64,000 bases of DNA, from the NCBI GenBank assembly GCA_003222975.1, contig QHXN01000009.1:62001-126000 (forward strand). Direction: 5' to 3'. Shown here in pieces: positions 20,735 through 29,745 of the stretch. The DNA is from Acidobacteriota bacterium (GTDB lineage Bacteria > Acidobacteriota > Blastocatellia > Pyrinomonadales > Pyrinomonadaceae). Below the pieces are notes generated by a model. It did no database searches, was not told the origin of the DNA, and saw nothing but the letters and a program-made list of their open reading frames with translations. Numbering within the stretch: the stretch's first letter is position 1; the number at the start of each line of letters is the position of its first letter. The position numbers and the translations under genes are program-made.

Positions 20735-21775
20735 ATGAGTCTTCGTGTCGGAATTTTAACGGGCGGCGGCGACTGCCCCGGCCTGAACGCCGTCATCCGT
20801 GCGGTCGTCAGGCGCGCCACCCTTGAGGAGGACGCCGAGGTGCTCGGCGTGTCGAACGGCTGGCGCGGGTTGATCGAGGACGACCTGAAGCCTCTGACGC
20901 GCAGCTCCGTCGCCGGGATTCTGCCGCGCGGCGGCACCATCCTCGGAACCTCGCGCACGAACCCGAACGACGGCGACGACTTCCCCGAACGCATCCGCGC
21001 CACATGGGAGAGTCACCGCCTCGACGCGCTCATCGTCGTCGGCGGCGAGGGCACGCTGCGCGCCGCGCGCGACATGTGGCACGAGCACGGCCTCCAGCTC
21101 GTCGGCGTGCCCAAAACGATTGACAACGACCTCGACGGCACGGACTTCCCCTTCGGCTTCGACACCGCCGTCAACACCGTGATGGAGGCCGTCGACCGAC
21201 TCCACTCGACCGCCGAGTCGCACCACCGCATCATGGTCATCGAGGTGATGGGCCGCAACTCCGGCTGGATCGCCGCCTACGGCGGCATTGCGGGCGGCGC
21301 GGACGTCATACTCGTCCCCGAACACCCCTTCCGCATCTCCCGCGTCTGCGAGCTGCTGCGCCACAGGGAGCGCCAGGGCAGCGCCTTCTCCATCATCGTC
21401 GTCGCCGAGGACGCGCACCCGCACCCGGACGAGGACTTTCTCGACGCGGAGGCTAAGGAGCAGATTTACCGCCACGGTCGGCTCGGCGGCATCGGCCTCT
21501 ACCTCGCACGCGAGATCGAGCGCCAGACCGACATAGACACGCGCCATGCCAGCCTCGGCTACACGCAGCGCGGCGGCTCCCCTTCGGCCTTCGACCGCGT
21601 GCTCGCCACGCGCTTCGGCGTCCGCGCCTTCGAGATGGTGCTCGAACGGCAGTGGGGGCAGATGGCCGCGCTGCGCTGCAACAAGGTCGTCAGCGTCCCC
21701 CTCGACGACGCCGTGCGGAAGATCAAAAGACTCGACGACGAGATTTACCGCGTCGCCGAAGTCTTCTTCGGCTAA
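20735..21775 (+). CDS. pfkA: ATP-dependent 6-phosphofructokinase (group III type)
   Basis: The enzyme phosphorylates fructose 6-phosphate in glycolysis. Signatures are GILTGGGDCPGLNAVIRAVV, VGGEGTL, VPKTIDNDLDGTDFPFGFDT, EVMGRNSGWIA and LGYTQRGGSPSAFDR. The Gly in GGEGTL (where pyrophosphate-dependent enzymes have Asp) suggests ATP use. The 346-residue size and the FGFDTAV block match the group III enzymes known from actinobacteria. ATG at 20735 has AAAGGTG 5 bases upstream. A heptad-unit hairpin begins 4 bases after the stop codon. Confidence 0.93.
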   Translation: MSLRVGILTGGGDCPGLNAVIRAVVRRATLEEDAEVLGVSNGWRGLIEDDLKPLTRSSVAGILPRGGTILGTSRTNPNDGDDFPERIRATWESHRLDALIVVGGEGTLRAARDMWHEHGLQLVGVPKTIDNDLDGTDFPFGFDTAVNTVMEAVDRLHSTAESHHRIMVIEVMGRNSGWIAAYGGIAGGADVILVPEHPFRISRVCELLRHRERQGSAFSIIVVAEDAHPHPDEDFLDAEAKEQIYRHGRLGGIGLYLAREIERQTDIDTRHASLGYTQRGGSPSAFDRVLATRFGVRAFEMVLERQWGQMAALRCNKVVSVPLDDAVRKIKRLDDEIYRVAEVFFG

Positions 21776-21778
21776 GAA

Positions 21779-21851
21779 AGTGATGAGTGATGAGTAAAGA
21801 CAAAGTGCTTTAACTCATCACTCATCACTCATTATTCATCACTCATCACTC
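21779..21851. repeat. Heptad-unit inverted repeat A (TGATGAG units)
   Basis: Two perfect 17-base arms (21779-21795 and 21813-21829) flank a 17-base loop; each arm is made of TGATGAG/CTCATCA heptads, and a further run of the same units extends to 21851. The repeat lies between convergent pfkA and a membrane-protein gene and supplies the latter's stop codon. Confidence 0.9.
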
Positions 21852-22247
21852 GCCGCCGTTTTCGTCTTCCGAGACTATCTTCTCCTTTATCTCGGCTTCC
21901 ATCTTCTCGCTTTTGATGTCCAGCCGAAGTCGGTTGTATAGACTCATGTACTGGTTCGCCACCCAGACGAGCGCGAACCCGCCCACCAGGTAGCCGCGCC
22001 AGTCGTCGTAGAGGAGGTGAAAACGCGTGACGGCGATGAAGAAGACCGTCACGTAGTGGCTGAAGCAGTACTCGCAGGTGAAGAGGTAGAAAAACTTTCT
22101 CTCCCACCAGCGGCGGCAGCCGTTGCTCTTCCTGACGCAGAAATTGCGCGGCTCGCGGAAAACCTCCTCGTGCGTCACCGTCCAGGCGACGCAGGCGACG
22201 GGCAACGAGAGCAGAAAAAGCGCGACGATCTGCGAACCCAGGCTCAT
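21846..22247 (-). CDS. Small membrane protein of unknown function with CEYC motif
   Basis: The 133-residue protein has an N-terminal hydrophobic helix (IVALFLLSLPVACVAWTVTH), a segment with EVFREPRNFC, the motif FTCEYCFSHYV, a second hydrophobic stretch around the DDWRGYLVGGFALVWVANQY block, and a charged C-terminal helix rich in Lys and Glu. I recall similar proteins as conserved hypotheticals in Acidobacteriota but know no function. The paired cysteines in CEYC and the lone Cys residues upstream could bind metal or form disulfides. The stop codon lies within heptad repeat A. Confidence 0.75.
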   Translation of the reverse strand: MSLGSQIVALFLLSLPVACVAWTVTHEEVFREPRNFCVRKSNGCRRWWERKFFYLFTCEYCFSHYVTVFFIAVTRFHLLYDDWRGYLVGGFALVWVANQYMSLYNRLRLDIKSEKMEAEIKEKIVSEDENGGE

Positions 22248-22475
22248 CGCAAGCTCGACTCCGGGGCAGCCTCCGACTCGCGCAAACTCTCATCTAACGC
22301 TGTCACGGTTTTATCCCGAAGCGTTGAAATTCATGCGCCGTCCCGTCGCCCGCGCCCCCCGAAAGGGCCTCGGCCCGCGCGACCCGCGCGTCGTGCCTTT
22401 CCGACCTATCTGTGGTAGCTTTGAACGCGAATCCGCTGCGAAGAGAACCCGTCTCTCACGCAGGCTTTGGGCCGA

Positions 22476-25292
22476 ATGACTACTAACCAGAGCGCCACGC
22501 CCATGCTGCGGCAGTACCAGGAGCTGAAGCGGCAGCACCCCGGCACGCTCCTCTTCTTCCGCCTCGGCGACTTCTACGAGCTGTTCTTCGAAGATGCCAT
22601 CACGGGCGCGCGCGAGCTTGAGATAACCCTGACGGCGCGCCACAAGGAGCGCGGCCAAGCTATCCCCATGTGCGGCGTGCCCCACCACTCGGTCGCCGGC
22701 CACGTCGCGCGCCTCATACGCAAAGGCTACCGCGTCGCCATCTGCGAGCAGACGGAAGACCCCTCGAAGACCAAGAAGCTCGTGCGCCGAGAGGTCGTGC
22801 GCGTCATCACGCCGGGGACGGCCGTGGACCCGAACCTGGTCGAGGCCAAAGAGACGGTCTTCCTCGCGGCGGTCTGCGGCGCGGGCGAACAGATGGGCGC
22901 GGCCTTCCTCGACCTCTCGACCGGAGAGTTCCGCGCGACCGAAGTGTGCGGCCCCGAAGCCTGGGCGCGCGTCCGCGCCGACATCGAATCCTACGCGCCG
23001 CGCGAACTGCTCTTCCCCGTCTCGCTCGCGCCGCTCGTCAAAGACACTTACGCGGGGCGCGGCGCGCGCACAGCGCCTCCCCCACTCTCGAATGAACCGC
23101 AGAGTGAGAACGCGCCCCTCGCGCGCATCACGCCCTCCGAGCACGCCGCATCGGCGGGCGACGCCGTCGCACTCACGCCGCTCGACGAATGGCTCTGGGA
23201 GCCGACCTCCTGCGCTTCCTTGCTGCTCGAACAGTTCGGCGCGCGCACGCTCGAAGGCTTCGGGCTGGGCGGCAAGATCGCGGCGGTGTGCGCCGCCGGC
23301 GCGTGCCTTCGCTACGCGCGCGAGACGCAGCGCGCCGCCGCCGCGCACGTCACCGACATCACCTTCTTCGAGACGCACGACCACCTCGTCCTCGACGCCG
23401 TCACCTGCCGCAACCTCGAACTCTTCGACTCGCAGGGGCCGAACGCGCGCGGCGCTTCCCTGCTCGCCATACTCGACGCCACCGAGACGGGGATGGGCGC
23501 GCGCCTGCTTCGCTCCTGGATGCAGCGCCCATCTGTTCGCCGCGGCGAGATCGAGTCGCGCCTGGCGGCGGTCGAAGACCTGCACCGCTCGCAGATTTTG
23601 CGCGACCGCGTGCGCAAGCTTCTGCGCGAAGTCTCCGACCTCGAACGCCTGACGGGCCGCATCAACATGGGCACGGCCACGCCCCGCGACCTCTGCGCCC
23701 TCCGACGTTCCCTCAATCAAGTCCCTTCAATCCGTCAGGCGTTATCGGATGCGGGGGCGTCCTTGCTCCAAATCATCGTCGAGAACGCAGACGAGTTGCC
23801 GGACGTGCGCGATCTTATCGAGCGCTCAATCGGCGACGACCCGCCCGTCAACTTCTCCGAAGGCGGCGTCGTCCGCGAGGGCTTCGACCCGGAGCTTGAA
23901 GAGCTGCGCTCCATCAGCCGCGACGCCAAGCAGACTATCGCCACGCTCGAAGCGCGCGAGCGCGCGCGCTCCGGCATACAGTCCTTGCGCATCCGCTTCA
24001 ACAACGTCTTCGGCTACTTCATCGAAGTCTCGAAGTCGGCGGCGGCGCGCGTCCCCTCGGACTACGAGCGGCGGCAGACGCTCGCCAACGCCGAGCGCTT
24101 CACGACTCCGGAGTTGAAAGGTTGGGAGCAGAAGGTTCTCGGAGCGGAAGGGCGCATACTCGAAATCGAGACGCGCATCTTCGGCGAGGTGCGCGCGCGT
24201 GTCGCGCAGGAGACGCGCCGGCTTCAGGCGACTGCGCGCGCCCTCTCCATCCTCGACGCGCTTGCCTCGCTCGCCGAGGTCGCCGCCCGGCGACGCTACC
24301 GCCGGCCAGTCCTGCACGACGGCGACGAGTTGGAGATCAAGGCCGGTCGCCATCCCGTCATAGAGGCCATCGGCGGCGGGCCGTTCGTCCCGAACGACCT
24401 CTACATGAACAACTCGACCGACCGCCTGCTCATCATCACAGGCCCGAACATGGGCGGCAAGTCAACGCTCCTGCGGCAGGCGGCCCTCATCGCTCTCTTG
24501 GCGCAGATGGGTTCGTTCGTCCCCGCGGAGCACGCGCGCCTCCCTGTCTTCGACCGCATCTGGACACGCGTCGGAGCAAGCGACGACCTCTCTCGCGGTC
24601 GCTCGACCTTCATGGTCGAGATGACGGAGACCGCCGCCATCCTCCACAACGCCGGCCCGCGCTCGCTCGTCCTCCTGGACGAGATCGGGCGCGGCACCGC
24701 GACCTTCGACGGACTCTCAATCGCCTGGGCCGTAGCCGAGCACCTGCACGACTCGCCGGAGCATGCCGCGAAGACCATCTTCGCAACCCACTACCACGAG
24801 TTGACCGAGCTGGCCGAGCGCCTGCCCGGCGCGCAGAACTACCGCATCCGCGTGGCCGAGCGCGAGGGCGAGGTCATCTTTCTCTACCGCGTCGAGCGCG
24901 GTCGCGCGTCGAAGTCTTACGGCATTGAGGTGGCGCGGCTCGCGGGCCTGCCGCCCTCGGTTCTCACGCGCGCCCGCGACGTTCTGTCGAGGCTCGAACG
25001 CTACGAGTTGGACGTGTTCGCCGAAGAGGTCGGCGGCGGAAAGGAGCTTGAAGTGGACGGCGAACGCGATACGACGGAGTCGTCCGCCGCTTCCCCTGCG
25101 GGGGCGGACGACGCGGACGCACTGGGCCGCGCGGCCACGCGCGCGGGGCGGCGCGCGCTCGCGACCCAGTTCACGCTCTTCGACTCGGTCAACCGGAGTC
25201 TCCTTGACGAGCTTCGCGGCGTTGATGTAGAAACGCTCACGGCGGAAGAAGCGCGCCAACTCCTCCTCGGCTTGAAGAACCGACTCGCCTGA
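22476..25292 (+). CDS. mutS: MutS, DNA mismatch repair protein (first copy)
   Basis: This is a full-length MutS1 of about 938 residues. The mismatch-reading domain I has RLGDFYELFFEDA with the Phe-x-Glu wedge; connector and lever domains follow; the ATPase domain has the Walker A GPNMGGKST (near residue 656), DDLSRGRSTFMVEMTE and LLDEIGRGTATFDGLSIAWA. A low-complexity acidic insert near the C terminus (about residues 855-880) precedes a helix-rich tail ending in LLLGLKNRLA. ATG 22476 is preferred to the upstream TTG 22467. A second, divergent full-length MutS is at 61247-63859. mutL is not in the window. Confidence 0.95.
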   Translation: MTTNQSATPMLRQYQELKRQHPGTLLFFRLGDFYELFFEDAITGARELEITLTARHKERGQAIPMCGVPHHSVAGHVARLIRKGYRVAICEQTEDPSKTKKLVRREVVRVITPGTAVDPNLVEAKETVFLAAVCGAGEQMGAAFLDLSTGEFRATEVCGPEAWARVRADIESYAPRELLFPVSLAPLVKDTYAGRGARTAPPPLSNEPQSENAPLARITPSEHAASAGDAVALTPLDEWLWEPTSCASLLLEQFGARTLEGFGLGGKIAAVCAAGACLRYARETQRAAAAHVTDITFFETHDHLVLDAVTCRNLELFDSQGPNARGASLLAILDATETGMGARLLRSWMQRPSVRRGEIESRLAAVEDLHRSQILRDRVRKLLREVSDLERLTGRINMGTATPRDLCALRRSLNQVPSIRQALSDAGASLLQIIVENADELPDVRDLIERSIGDDPPVNFSEGGVVREGFDPELEELRSISRDAKQTIATLEARERARSGIQSLRIRFNNVFGYFIEVSKSAAARVPSDYERRQTLANAERFTTPELKGWEQKVLGAEGRILEIETRIFGEVRARVAQETRRLQATARALSILDALASLAEVAARRRYRRPVLHDGDELEIKAGRHPVIEAIGGGPFVPNDLYMNNSTDRLLIITGPNMGGKSTLLRQAALIALLAQMGSFVPAEHARLPVFDRIWTRVGASDDLSRGRSTFMVEMTETAAILHNAGPRSLVLLDEIGRGTATFDGLSIAWAVAEHLHDSPEHAAKTIFATHYHELTELAERLPGAQNYRIRVAEREGEVIFLYRVERGRASKSYGIEVARLAGLPPSVLTRARDVLSRLERYELDVFAEEVGGGKELEVDGERDTTESSAASPAGADDADALGRAATRAGRRALATQFTLFDSVNRSLLDELRGVDVETLTAEEARQLLLGLKNRLA

Positions 25293-25331
25293 AGGCGAAT
25301 CGTTGTTACAAAGGAAGAGCGCATCCACTAC

Positions 25332-26477
25332 ATGACTGATTTCCAAACCCTTCAGTCGCTCCCACTCGAACAGCAAATCGGACAACTGCTCTACATCGGA
25401 CTTCCGGGCGCGCAGCTCGACTCGGAAGCGCGCTCGCTCGTCGAGTACGTCTCGCCCGGCGGCGTCATCGTCTTCGGTCGAAACGTCGCCGCGCCGGAGC
25501 AGTTGCGCGCCCTGCTCGACGGCGTCCGCCAGCTCTTAACCGTCGAGCCACTGCTCGGCATTGACCAGGAGGGCGGACTCGTCGACCGCCTCCGCAAAAT
25601 CTTCACGCCGATGCCCGCCGCGCGCGTCATACGACAGCACGGCGACCTGGCGGGCGCGCGCGCACACGGTCGCATCACGGGCGAGGTCTTGCGCCTCCTC
25701 GGCTTCAACATGAACTTCGCGCCCGTCATGTCCATCATGACGGAAGACCGCGACCTTCTGTCGAACGGCCTCTACTCGCGCTCCTACGGTCGCTCGCCCG
25801 GCGAAGTCCTCGGCTACACGATGGTTTACCTGCGCGGCCTGCAACGCGCCGGCTGCCTGGGCTGCGCCAAGCACTTCCCCGGAATCGGCGCGGGCGAGGT
25901 GGACACACACGAGGAGATGCCCGTCATACGCCTCACGCACGACGACCTTCTGGCGCAAGACCTCGCGCCCTACATCGAGCTGTTCCAGCGCGAGGACAAC
26001 ATGGTCAAGGCCGTCATGGTCAGCCACGGCGGGTTCCCCAACATAGACATCCACCGCGGCCTCGCCGGAGGCCGCCTCGTCCCCGCCTCGATCAACCCGC
26101 ACATCGTCACAGACCTTCTGCGCGAGGAGTTGGGCTACGGCGGCCTGGTCGTCACGGACGACCTTGAGATGGGGGCCATCGCCAAGCACTCCGAGATCGA
26201 GGAGGCCGCGCTGCGCGCCGTCGAGGCGGGCGAGGACATGATTCTCGTCTGCGCGCGGCCCGCCATCATCCGCCGCGCCTACGACGCGCTGCTGAAGGCT
26301 GCGCGCGACGGCGGGCTGACGCGCGAGCGCATCGAGATGTCGCTCAGGCGCATCGCCGCCTTCAAAGCCCTGACGCAGCCGCCGCTCCCCTTTGACCCCA
26401 GGCGCTTCCAGGAGCTTTCGATGGAGGTGGCCGAACTCAACCGCAAACTGAACTACGCCTACGGAGGGAAACTCTGA
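25332..26477 (+). CDS. nagZ: Beta-N-acetylhexosaminidase, glycoside hydrolase family 3 (NagZ-like)
   Basis: NagZ releases N-acetylglucosamine from muropeptides. The 381-residue protein has the GH3 pattern LLGIDQEGGLVDRL, the NagZ acid/base loop KHFPGIGAGEVDTHEEMPV (near residue 180, with the Asp-His pair typical of NagZ), AVMVSHGGFP and the nucleophile motif VVTDDLEMGAI (near residue 275). There is no signal peptide, so a cytoplasmic place in recycling is likely. The stop codon overlaps the ATG of a peptide-binding lipoprotein gene by one base, suggesting joint production; that neighbour may bring in muropeptides or their peptides. Confidence 0.93.
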   Translation: MTDFQTLQSLPLEQQIGQLLYIGLPGAQLDSEARSLVEYVSPGGVIVFGRNVAAPEQLRALLDGVRQLLTVEPLLGIDQEGGLVDRLRKIFTPMPAARVIRQHGDLAGARAHGRITGEVLRLLGFNMNFAPVMSIMTEDRDLLSNGLYSRSYGRSPGEVLGYTMVYLRGLQRAGCLGCAKHFPGIGAGEVDTHEEMPVIRLTHDDLLAQDLAPYIELFQREDNMVKAVMVSHGGFPNIDIHRGLAGGRLVPASINPHIVTDLLREELGYGGLVVTDDLEMGAIAKHSEIEEAALRAVEAGEDMILVCARPAIIRRAYDALLKAARDGGLTRERIEMSLRRIAAFKALTQPPLPFDPRRFQELSMEVAELNRKLNYAYGGKL

Positions 26478-28069
26478 TGCCTTCACGAAAAATCGTCCTC
26501 GCAGTAATCGCCTTGTCCGCCGCCTTGCTCGCTCTGCTCGCGGGCTGCCGCGGCACGGCGAGGACGCAGTTCGTGACCGTCCTCGACACAGACCCGGCGA
26601 CGCTCGACCCGCTCGACGGCACGGACGCCGCGAGCGAGCGGTTGCGCCAGTTGGTGTTCAACTCGCTCCTGCGCAAGAACGAGAAGTTCGAGTACGTCGG
26701 CGACCTCGCCTCAGACTATCAGACCTCCGACGATGGAAAGACCGTCACCTTCACCCTCCACGACGGCGTGACCTTCCACGACGGCAAGCCTCTGACCTCC
26801 TCCGACGCCAAGTACACGCTCGACACGCTATTCGCCTCGAAGAAGAATAAGGCCGCGGCCTTCTTCGAGACGGCGCCGGGCGGGGGCGGCTCTCAGCCTT
26901 ATGTCGTCTCGGTCGAGACGCCCGACCCGAAGACGCTCGTCATACGCCTGCGCAAGCCCTGGTCTTCGCTCCTCGGCAACCTCGTCTCCGTGCCCGTCAT
27001 CCCGCAGGGCAGCGCCGACTCGCAGAAAGACCACCCCGTCGGCTCCGGCCCCTTCAAGTACGTCAGCCGCGACGAGAGCCAGAAGGTCGTTGACCTCGCG
27101 GCCTACGAAAACTACTGGCAGGGCGCGCCGCAGATCAAACAGCTACGCGTCCGAACCGTCCTCGACGCCAACACGCTCCAGGCCGAGCTTCAGAGCGGGC
27201 GCGTTGACCTCGTCAGCGGCGCGGCCAACCTCTCGCCCGACTCCTACAAGTTCCTCGGACAGGACTCGAAACTTCAGGTCAAGCAGTTCCCCGGCGCGAA
27301 CATCGTCTATCTGGGCTTCAACGTCGAGCGCCCGCCGCTCAACAACATCAAAGTGCGTCAGGCCATCGCCTACGCGATTGACCGCGAATCAATCGTCCGC
27401 GACCTCATGCTCGGGCAGGCGCGCGTCGCCAGCTCAATCCTCCCGGAAAGTTCCTGGGCCTACGACCCCGGCCAGAAATACACCTACGACCCCGCGCGCG
27501 CCAAACAACTCCTCGACGAGGCCGGCTTCCGCGACCCCGACGGCGACGGCCCACGCATGCGCTTCGACAAGCCGATCTCCTTCAAAATCTCCGCCGGCAA
27601 CACCGCCGTCAGCCAGTTCGCCAACGTCATCCAGAACTCGCTCAAGGGCGTCGGCGTCCCCATCGCCATCGAGACGATGGAGACGAGCACGCTCCTCCGG
27701 CAGTTGCGCGAAGGGCAGTTCGAGATGACGACGCTGCGATGGGTGGGCGGAAATCAGGACCCGGTCTTCCTCCACGACCTCTTTCACAGCGGCGAGATTC
27801 CCACGCCCGACCGCGCAGCATTTAACCGCAGCCGCTACCGCAGCCCGGAGTTCGACCGAGTCATTGACGAGGCCGTGAACACCTTAGACCGCGCGAAGGC
27901 CAAACCGCTCTACTCGCAGGCGCAGCAGATCGTCAGCCGCGACCTCCCGCTGCTCCCGCTCTGGTATCCAGACATCATCGTCGTCGCGCGCAAGGGCGTC
28001 GAGAACATACAGGTTGACCCCAGCAACGACTTCAGCTTCCTTCGCGGCGTGACTGTTCAGCAGAAGTGA
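26477..28069 (+). CDS. Peptide-type ABC transporter substrate-binding lipoprotein (SBP family 5)
   Basis: The 530-residue protein starts with a lipoprotein signal (hydrophobic core then LLAGC, Cys24) and has the family 5 pattern: ATLDPLDGTDAASERLRQLV, LVFNSLLRK, FTLHDGVTFHDGKPLTSSDA, VGSGPFKYV, VRQAIAYAIDRESIV and LPLLPLWYPDIIVV. Such proteins bind oligopeptides, murein peptides, nickel or sugars. The TGATG overlap with nagZ points to cell-wall peptide uptake, but specificity cannot be read from the sequence. No permease or ATPase genes follow, so the partner transporter is elsewhere. Confidence 0.9.
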   Translation: MPSRKIVLAVIALSAALLALLAGCRGTARTQFVTVLDTDPATLDPLDGTDAASERLRQLVFNSLLRKNEKFEYVGDLASDYQTSDDGKTVTFTLHDGVTFHDGKPLTSSDAKYTLDTLFASKKNKAAAFFETAPGGGGSQPYVVSVETPDPKTLVIRLRKPWSSLLGNLVSVPVIPQGSADSQKDHPVGSGPFKYVSRDESQKVVDLAAYENYWQGAPQIKQLRVRTVLDANTLQAELQSGRVDLVSGAANLSPDSYKFLGQDSKLQVKQFPGANIVYLGFNVERPPLNNIKVRQAIAYAIDRESIVRDLMLGQARVASSILPESSWAYDPGQKYTYDPARAKQLLDEAGFRDPDGDGPRMRFDKPISFKISAGNTAVSQFANVIQNSLKGVGVPIAIETMETSTLLRQLREGQFEMTTLRWVGGNQDPVFLHDLFHSGEIPTPDRAAFNRSRYRSPEFDRVIDEAVNTLDRAKAKPLYSQAQQIVSRDLPLLPLWYPDIIVVARKGVENIQVDPSNDFSFLRGVTVQQK

Positions 28070-28084
28070 GGGACGACTAGCGAC

Positions 28085-28159
28085 AGGTCAGTACCGCCTG
28101 CGTTAGCGGGCGGTTCGGGCGCTTAGCACAACACCCGTTGACGAAGGCGGTACTGGCCT
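28085..28159. repeat. REP-like nested palindrome between the binding-protein gene and tsaC
   Basis: Outer arms AGGTCAGTACCGCCT (28085-28099) and AGGCGGTACTGGCCT (28145-28159) pair at 14 of 15 positions. An inner hairpin, 28094-28113, pairs CCGCCTGC with GCGGGCGG around GTTA. It resembles extragenic palindromes I recall from related genomes and differs from the heptad-unit hairpins. Confidence 0.7.
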
Positions 28160-28161
28160 CG

Positions 28162-28790
28162 TCAGACCAGCGTCGCGCCGATTGACTTCAGCGCCTCTTC
28201 CAACTTGTACCGCGGCACGACGCCCCTGCGTATCAGGCGCGGGGCCTCTCCGCTCACGTCAACCACAGTCGAGGGCAGGTCGGAGCGCGCCCTTCCGCCG
28301 TCTATGACGAGGCCGAGGCCGCGCGGGAAGTAGCGCGCGGACTGTGAGGCGGTGCGGGCGGGCGGCCCGCGGGGTTGGCGCTCGTGGCCGTCAGCCCGAC
28401 GACGAAGGCGCGCACCGTCGCGCGCGCGCCTTCGTCGTCGGGCAGTCGCACGCCGATTGTGCCCGTGCCGGCGGTTATCAGCTCCGGCACTTCCGTTCGG
28501 GCCTTGGCGACGATGGTCAGCGCGCCGGGCCAGTGGCGCTCCGAGAGCGCGTCGAAGGCGCGCGTCCTTCGCGCGACGAGCCGCCCTGTGAATTCGGGGT
28601 CGCTGACGAGGACGAGGATGGGCTTGCCGTCGCGCCCCTTCAGTTCGTTGAGTGCGCGCAAGGCCCCCGCGTCGAAGGGGTCTGCGCCGAGGCCGTAGAA
28701 GGTGTCCGTGCGGAACGCGAAGACGCCGCCCGCGGCGACCACGCGCGCGGCGCGCTCGCGCGCCTCAACGCTATCGGGGTAAATTAGCAA
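28162..28790 (-). pseudogene. tsaC: TsaC (YrdC/Sua5), threonylcarbamoyl-AMP synthase, interrupted by a frameshift
   Basis: TsaC makes threonylcarbamoyl-AMP, the first step of t6A. From TTG 28790 (GGGAG 9 bases upstream) the frame shows AARVVAAGGVFAFRTDTFYG, LGADPFDAGALRALNELKGR, HWPGALTIVAK, TGTIGVRLPDDEG and LTATSANPAGRPP. It then shifts in the GC-rich run at about 28353-28370. The expected rest of the protein is in the next frame: SARYFPRGLGLVIDGG, LPSTVVDVSGEAPRLIRRG and a stop at 28162. One base is missing (or two extra) relative to an intact gene of about 209 codons. Sequence error is the first explanation. tsaB, in the same pathway, is also shifted. Confidence 0.85.
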
Positions 28791-28848
28791 GGCCGAACGC
28801 TCCCGCAGGATGTTAAGAGGCGCGGGCGCGAGTTGCAAACGTTCGCCG

Positions 28849-29322
28849 ATGACCGAGCCTGCTCTAAAATTACTGAGACCCGCGCGCCTTGCCTCCCGCG
28901 CCGCACGCTTCGCGCTGCGCGAGCCAGGCTCGGCGCTGATCGCTTCGCGCATGGCCGCGTGGGTCGCGGCGGTGTCGCTTCTTTTGAGGCTGATGCCGCT
29001 GCCGCGCGCGTTGAGTCTCGCCGAGCCGCGCAGGCGTGGACGTGCGCCGCGCGACGCCGCGGAGGTGCAGGCACGACTCGCGCGTCTGCTCGACGCGCTG
29101 CTGGCGACGGACTTCCTCTGCTTCACTCCGATCTGCTGGAAGCGCGCGCCCGTGCTCCGACGCTTCCTCGCCCTCGAAGGGATCGAGACGCGCGTCGTCT
29201 TCGGAGTGAGGCGCGGGGGCGCGGACGAGTTGTGCGGCCACGCCTGGCTGGAAGCAGGGGGCAAGCCTCTGCTCGAACCCAACGCCCCCGATTACAAAGT
29301 TACCTACAGTTTTCCCGCCTGA
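28849..29322 (+). CDS. B2-like transglutaminase-fold protein (lasso leader-peptidase family)
   Basis: The C-terminal half, ICWKRAPVLRRFLALEGIET followed by VVFGVRRGGADELCGHAWLE and GGKPLLEP, matches the lasso peptide B2 (McjB C-terminal) family of papain/transglutaminase-fold proteases that remove RiPP leader peptides. The catalytic Cys should be that of ICWKRA and the His that of GHAWLE; the acidic third residue is not certain. The N-terminal part is basic and helical with a hydrophobic stretch (MAAWVAAVSLLLRLMPLP). ATG 28849 is chosen; ATG 28810 would add 13 residues. The gene diverges from tsaC and faces the pqqD-radical SAM operon. Together with the PqqD-like protein, kinase and nucleotidyltransferase it indicates a RiPP locus. 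Confidence 0.75.
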   Translation: MTEPALKLLRPARLASRAARFALREPGSALIASRMAAWVAAVSLLLRLMPLPRALSLAEPRRRGRAPRDAAEVQARLARLLDALLATDFLCFTPICWKRAPVLRRFLALEGIETRVVFGVRRGGADELCGHAWLEAGGKPLLEPNAPDYKVTYSFPA

Positions 29323-29334
29323 TGTTGAAGCGGA

Positions 29335-29352
29335 AGCCCGACCGTGAGGGAG
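29335..29352. repeat. 18-mer shared with 47666-47683
   Basis: AGCCCGACCGTGAGGGAG occurs identically here and at 47666-47683. In both places it precedes a heptad-unit hairpin by 11 to 16 bases. Confidence 0.9.
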
Positions 29353-29363
29353 GGGCGTGGCTC

Positions 29364-29417
29364 AAGGCGGAAGGATGAAGGGAGCGCTGCCTTGCCTTCA
29401 CTTCATCCTTCCGCCTT
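29364..29417. repeat. Heptad-unit inverted repeat C (AAGGCGG/AAGGATG units)
   Basis: Perfect 17-base arms, AAGGCGGAAGGATGAAG (29364-29380) and its complement (29401-29417), flank a 20-base loop. The arms can be read as 7-base steps AAGGCGG-AAGGATG-AAG. It lies between the convergent B2-like gene and pqqD. Confidence 0.9.
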
Positions 29418-29441
29418 CATCCTTTCGGCGTGCTCGACGCC

Positions 29442-29714
29442 TCAGCCTTGGCGGACGAGCCTGAAGTTCTCAAGGCTTCTCAGAAGGCGCTGGACGCTTT
29501 GGGCCGCGTGCTCCGGCGAAACGTCGTACTCCGCCGTCATGTCGCCGACGATTTCTTCGAGCGTCTTCCCACCCACAAGCCCGCGCCAGACAAGCGTCGC
29601 GGTCGGGTTCAGTTGAAAATACTTCTTCGTGTCGAGGTCAACGAGGACGCCCTCGCCGCCGTCGAACTCCGTGAAGACGACGTGCTCGTGTGGAATCATT
29701 TCGGTTGTGCTCAT
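29442..29714 (-). CDS. PqqD-like peptide chaperone (RiPP recognition element)
   Basis: The 90-residue protein is a stand-alone RiPP recognition element of the PqqD family: VVFTEFDGGEGVLVDLDTKK (beta hairpin), YFQLNPTATLVWRGL, then the helical GKTLEEIVGDMTAEYDVSPE and VQRLLRSLENFRLVRQ. Such domains bind the leader part of a precursor peptide and present it to the modifying enzyme, here most likely the adjacent radical SAM protein. The start ATG at 29714 lies 32 bases after the radical SAM stop codon. It corresponds to the B1 protein of lasso systems. Confidence 0.9.
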   Translation of the reverse strand: MSTTEMIPHEHVVFTEFDGGEGVLVDLDTKKYFQLNPTATLVWRGLVGGKTLEEIVGDMTAEYDVSPEHAAQSVQRLLRSLENFRLVRQG

Positions 29715-29745
29715 CTACAGGTTTCTTCCAGCTAACGACGACGCG

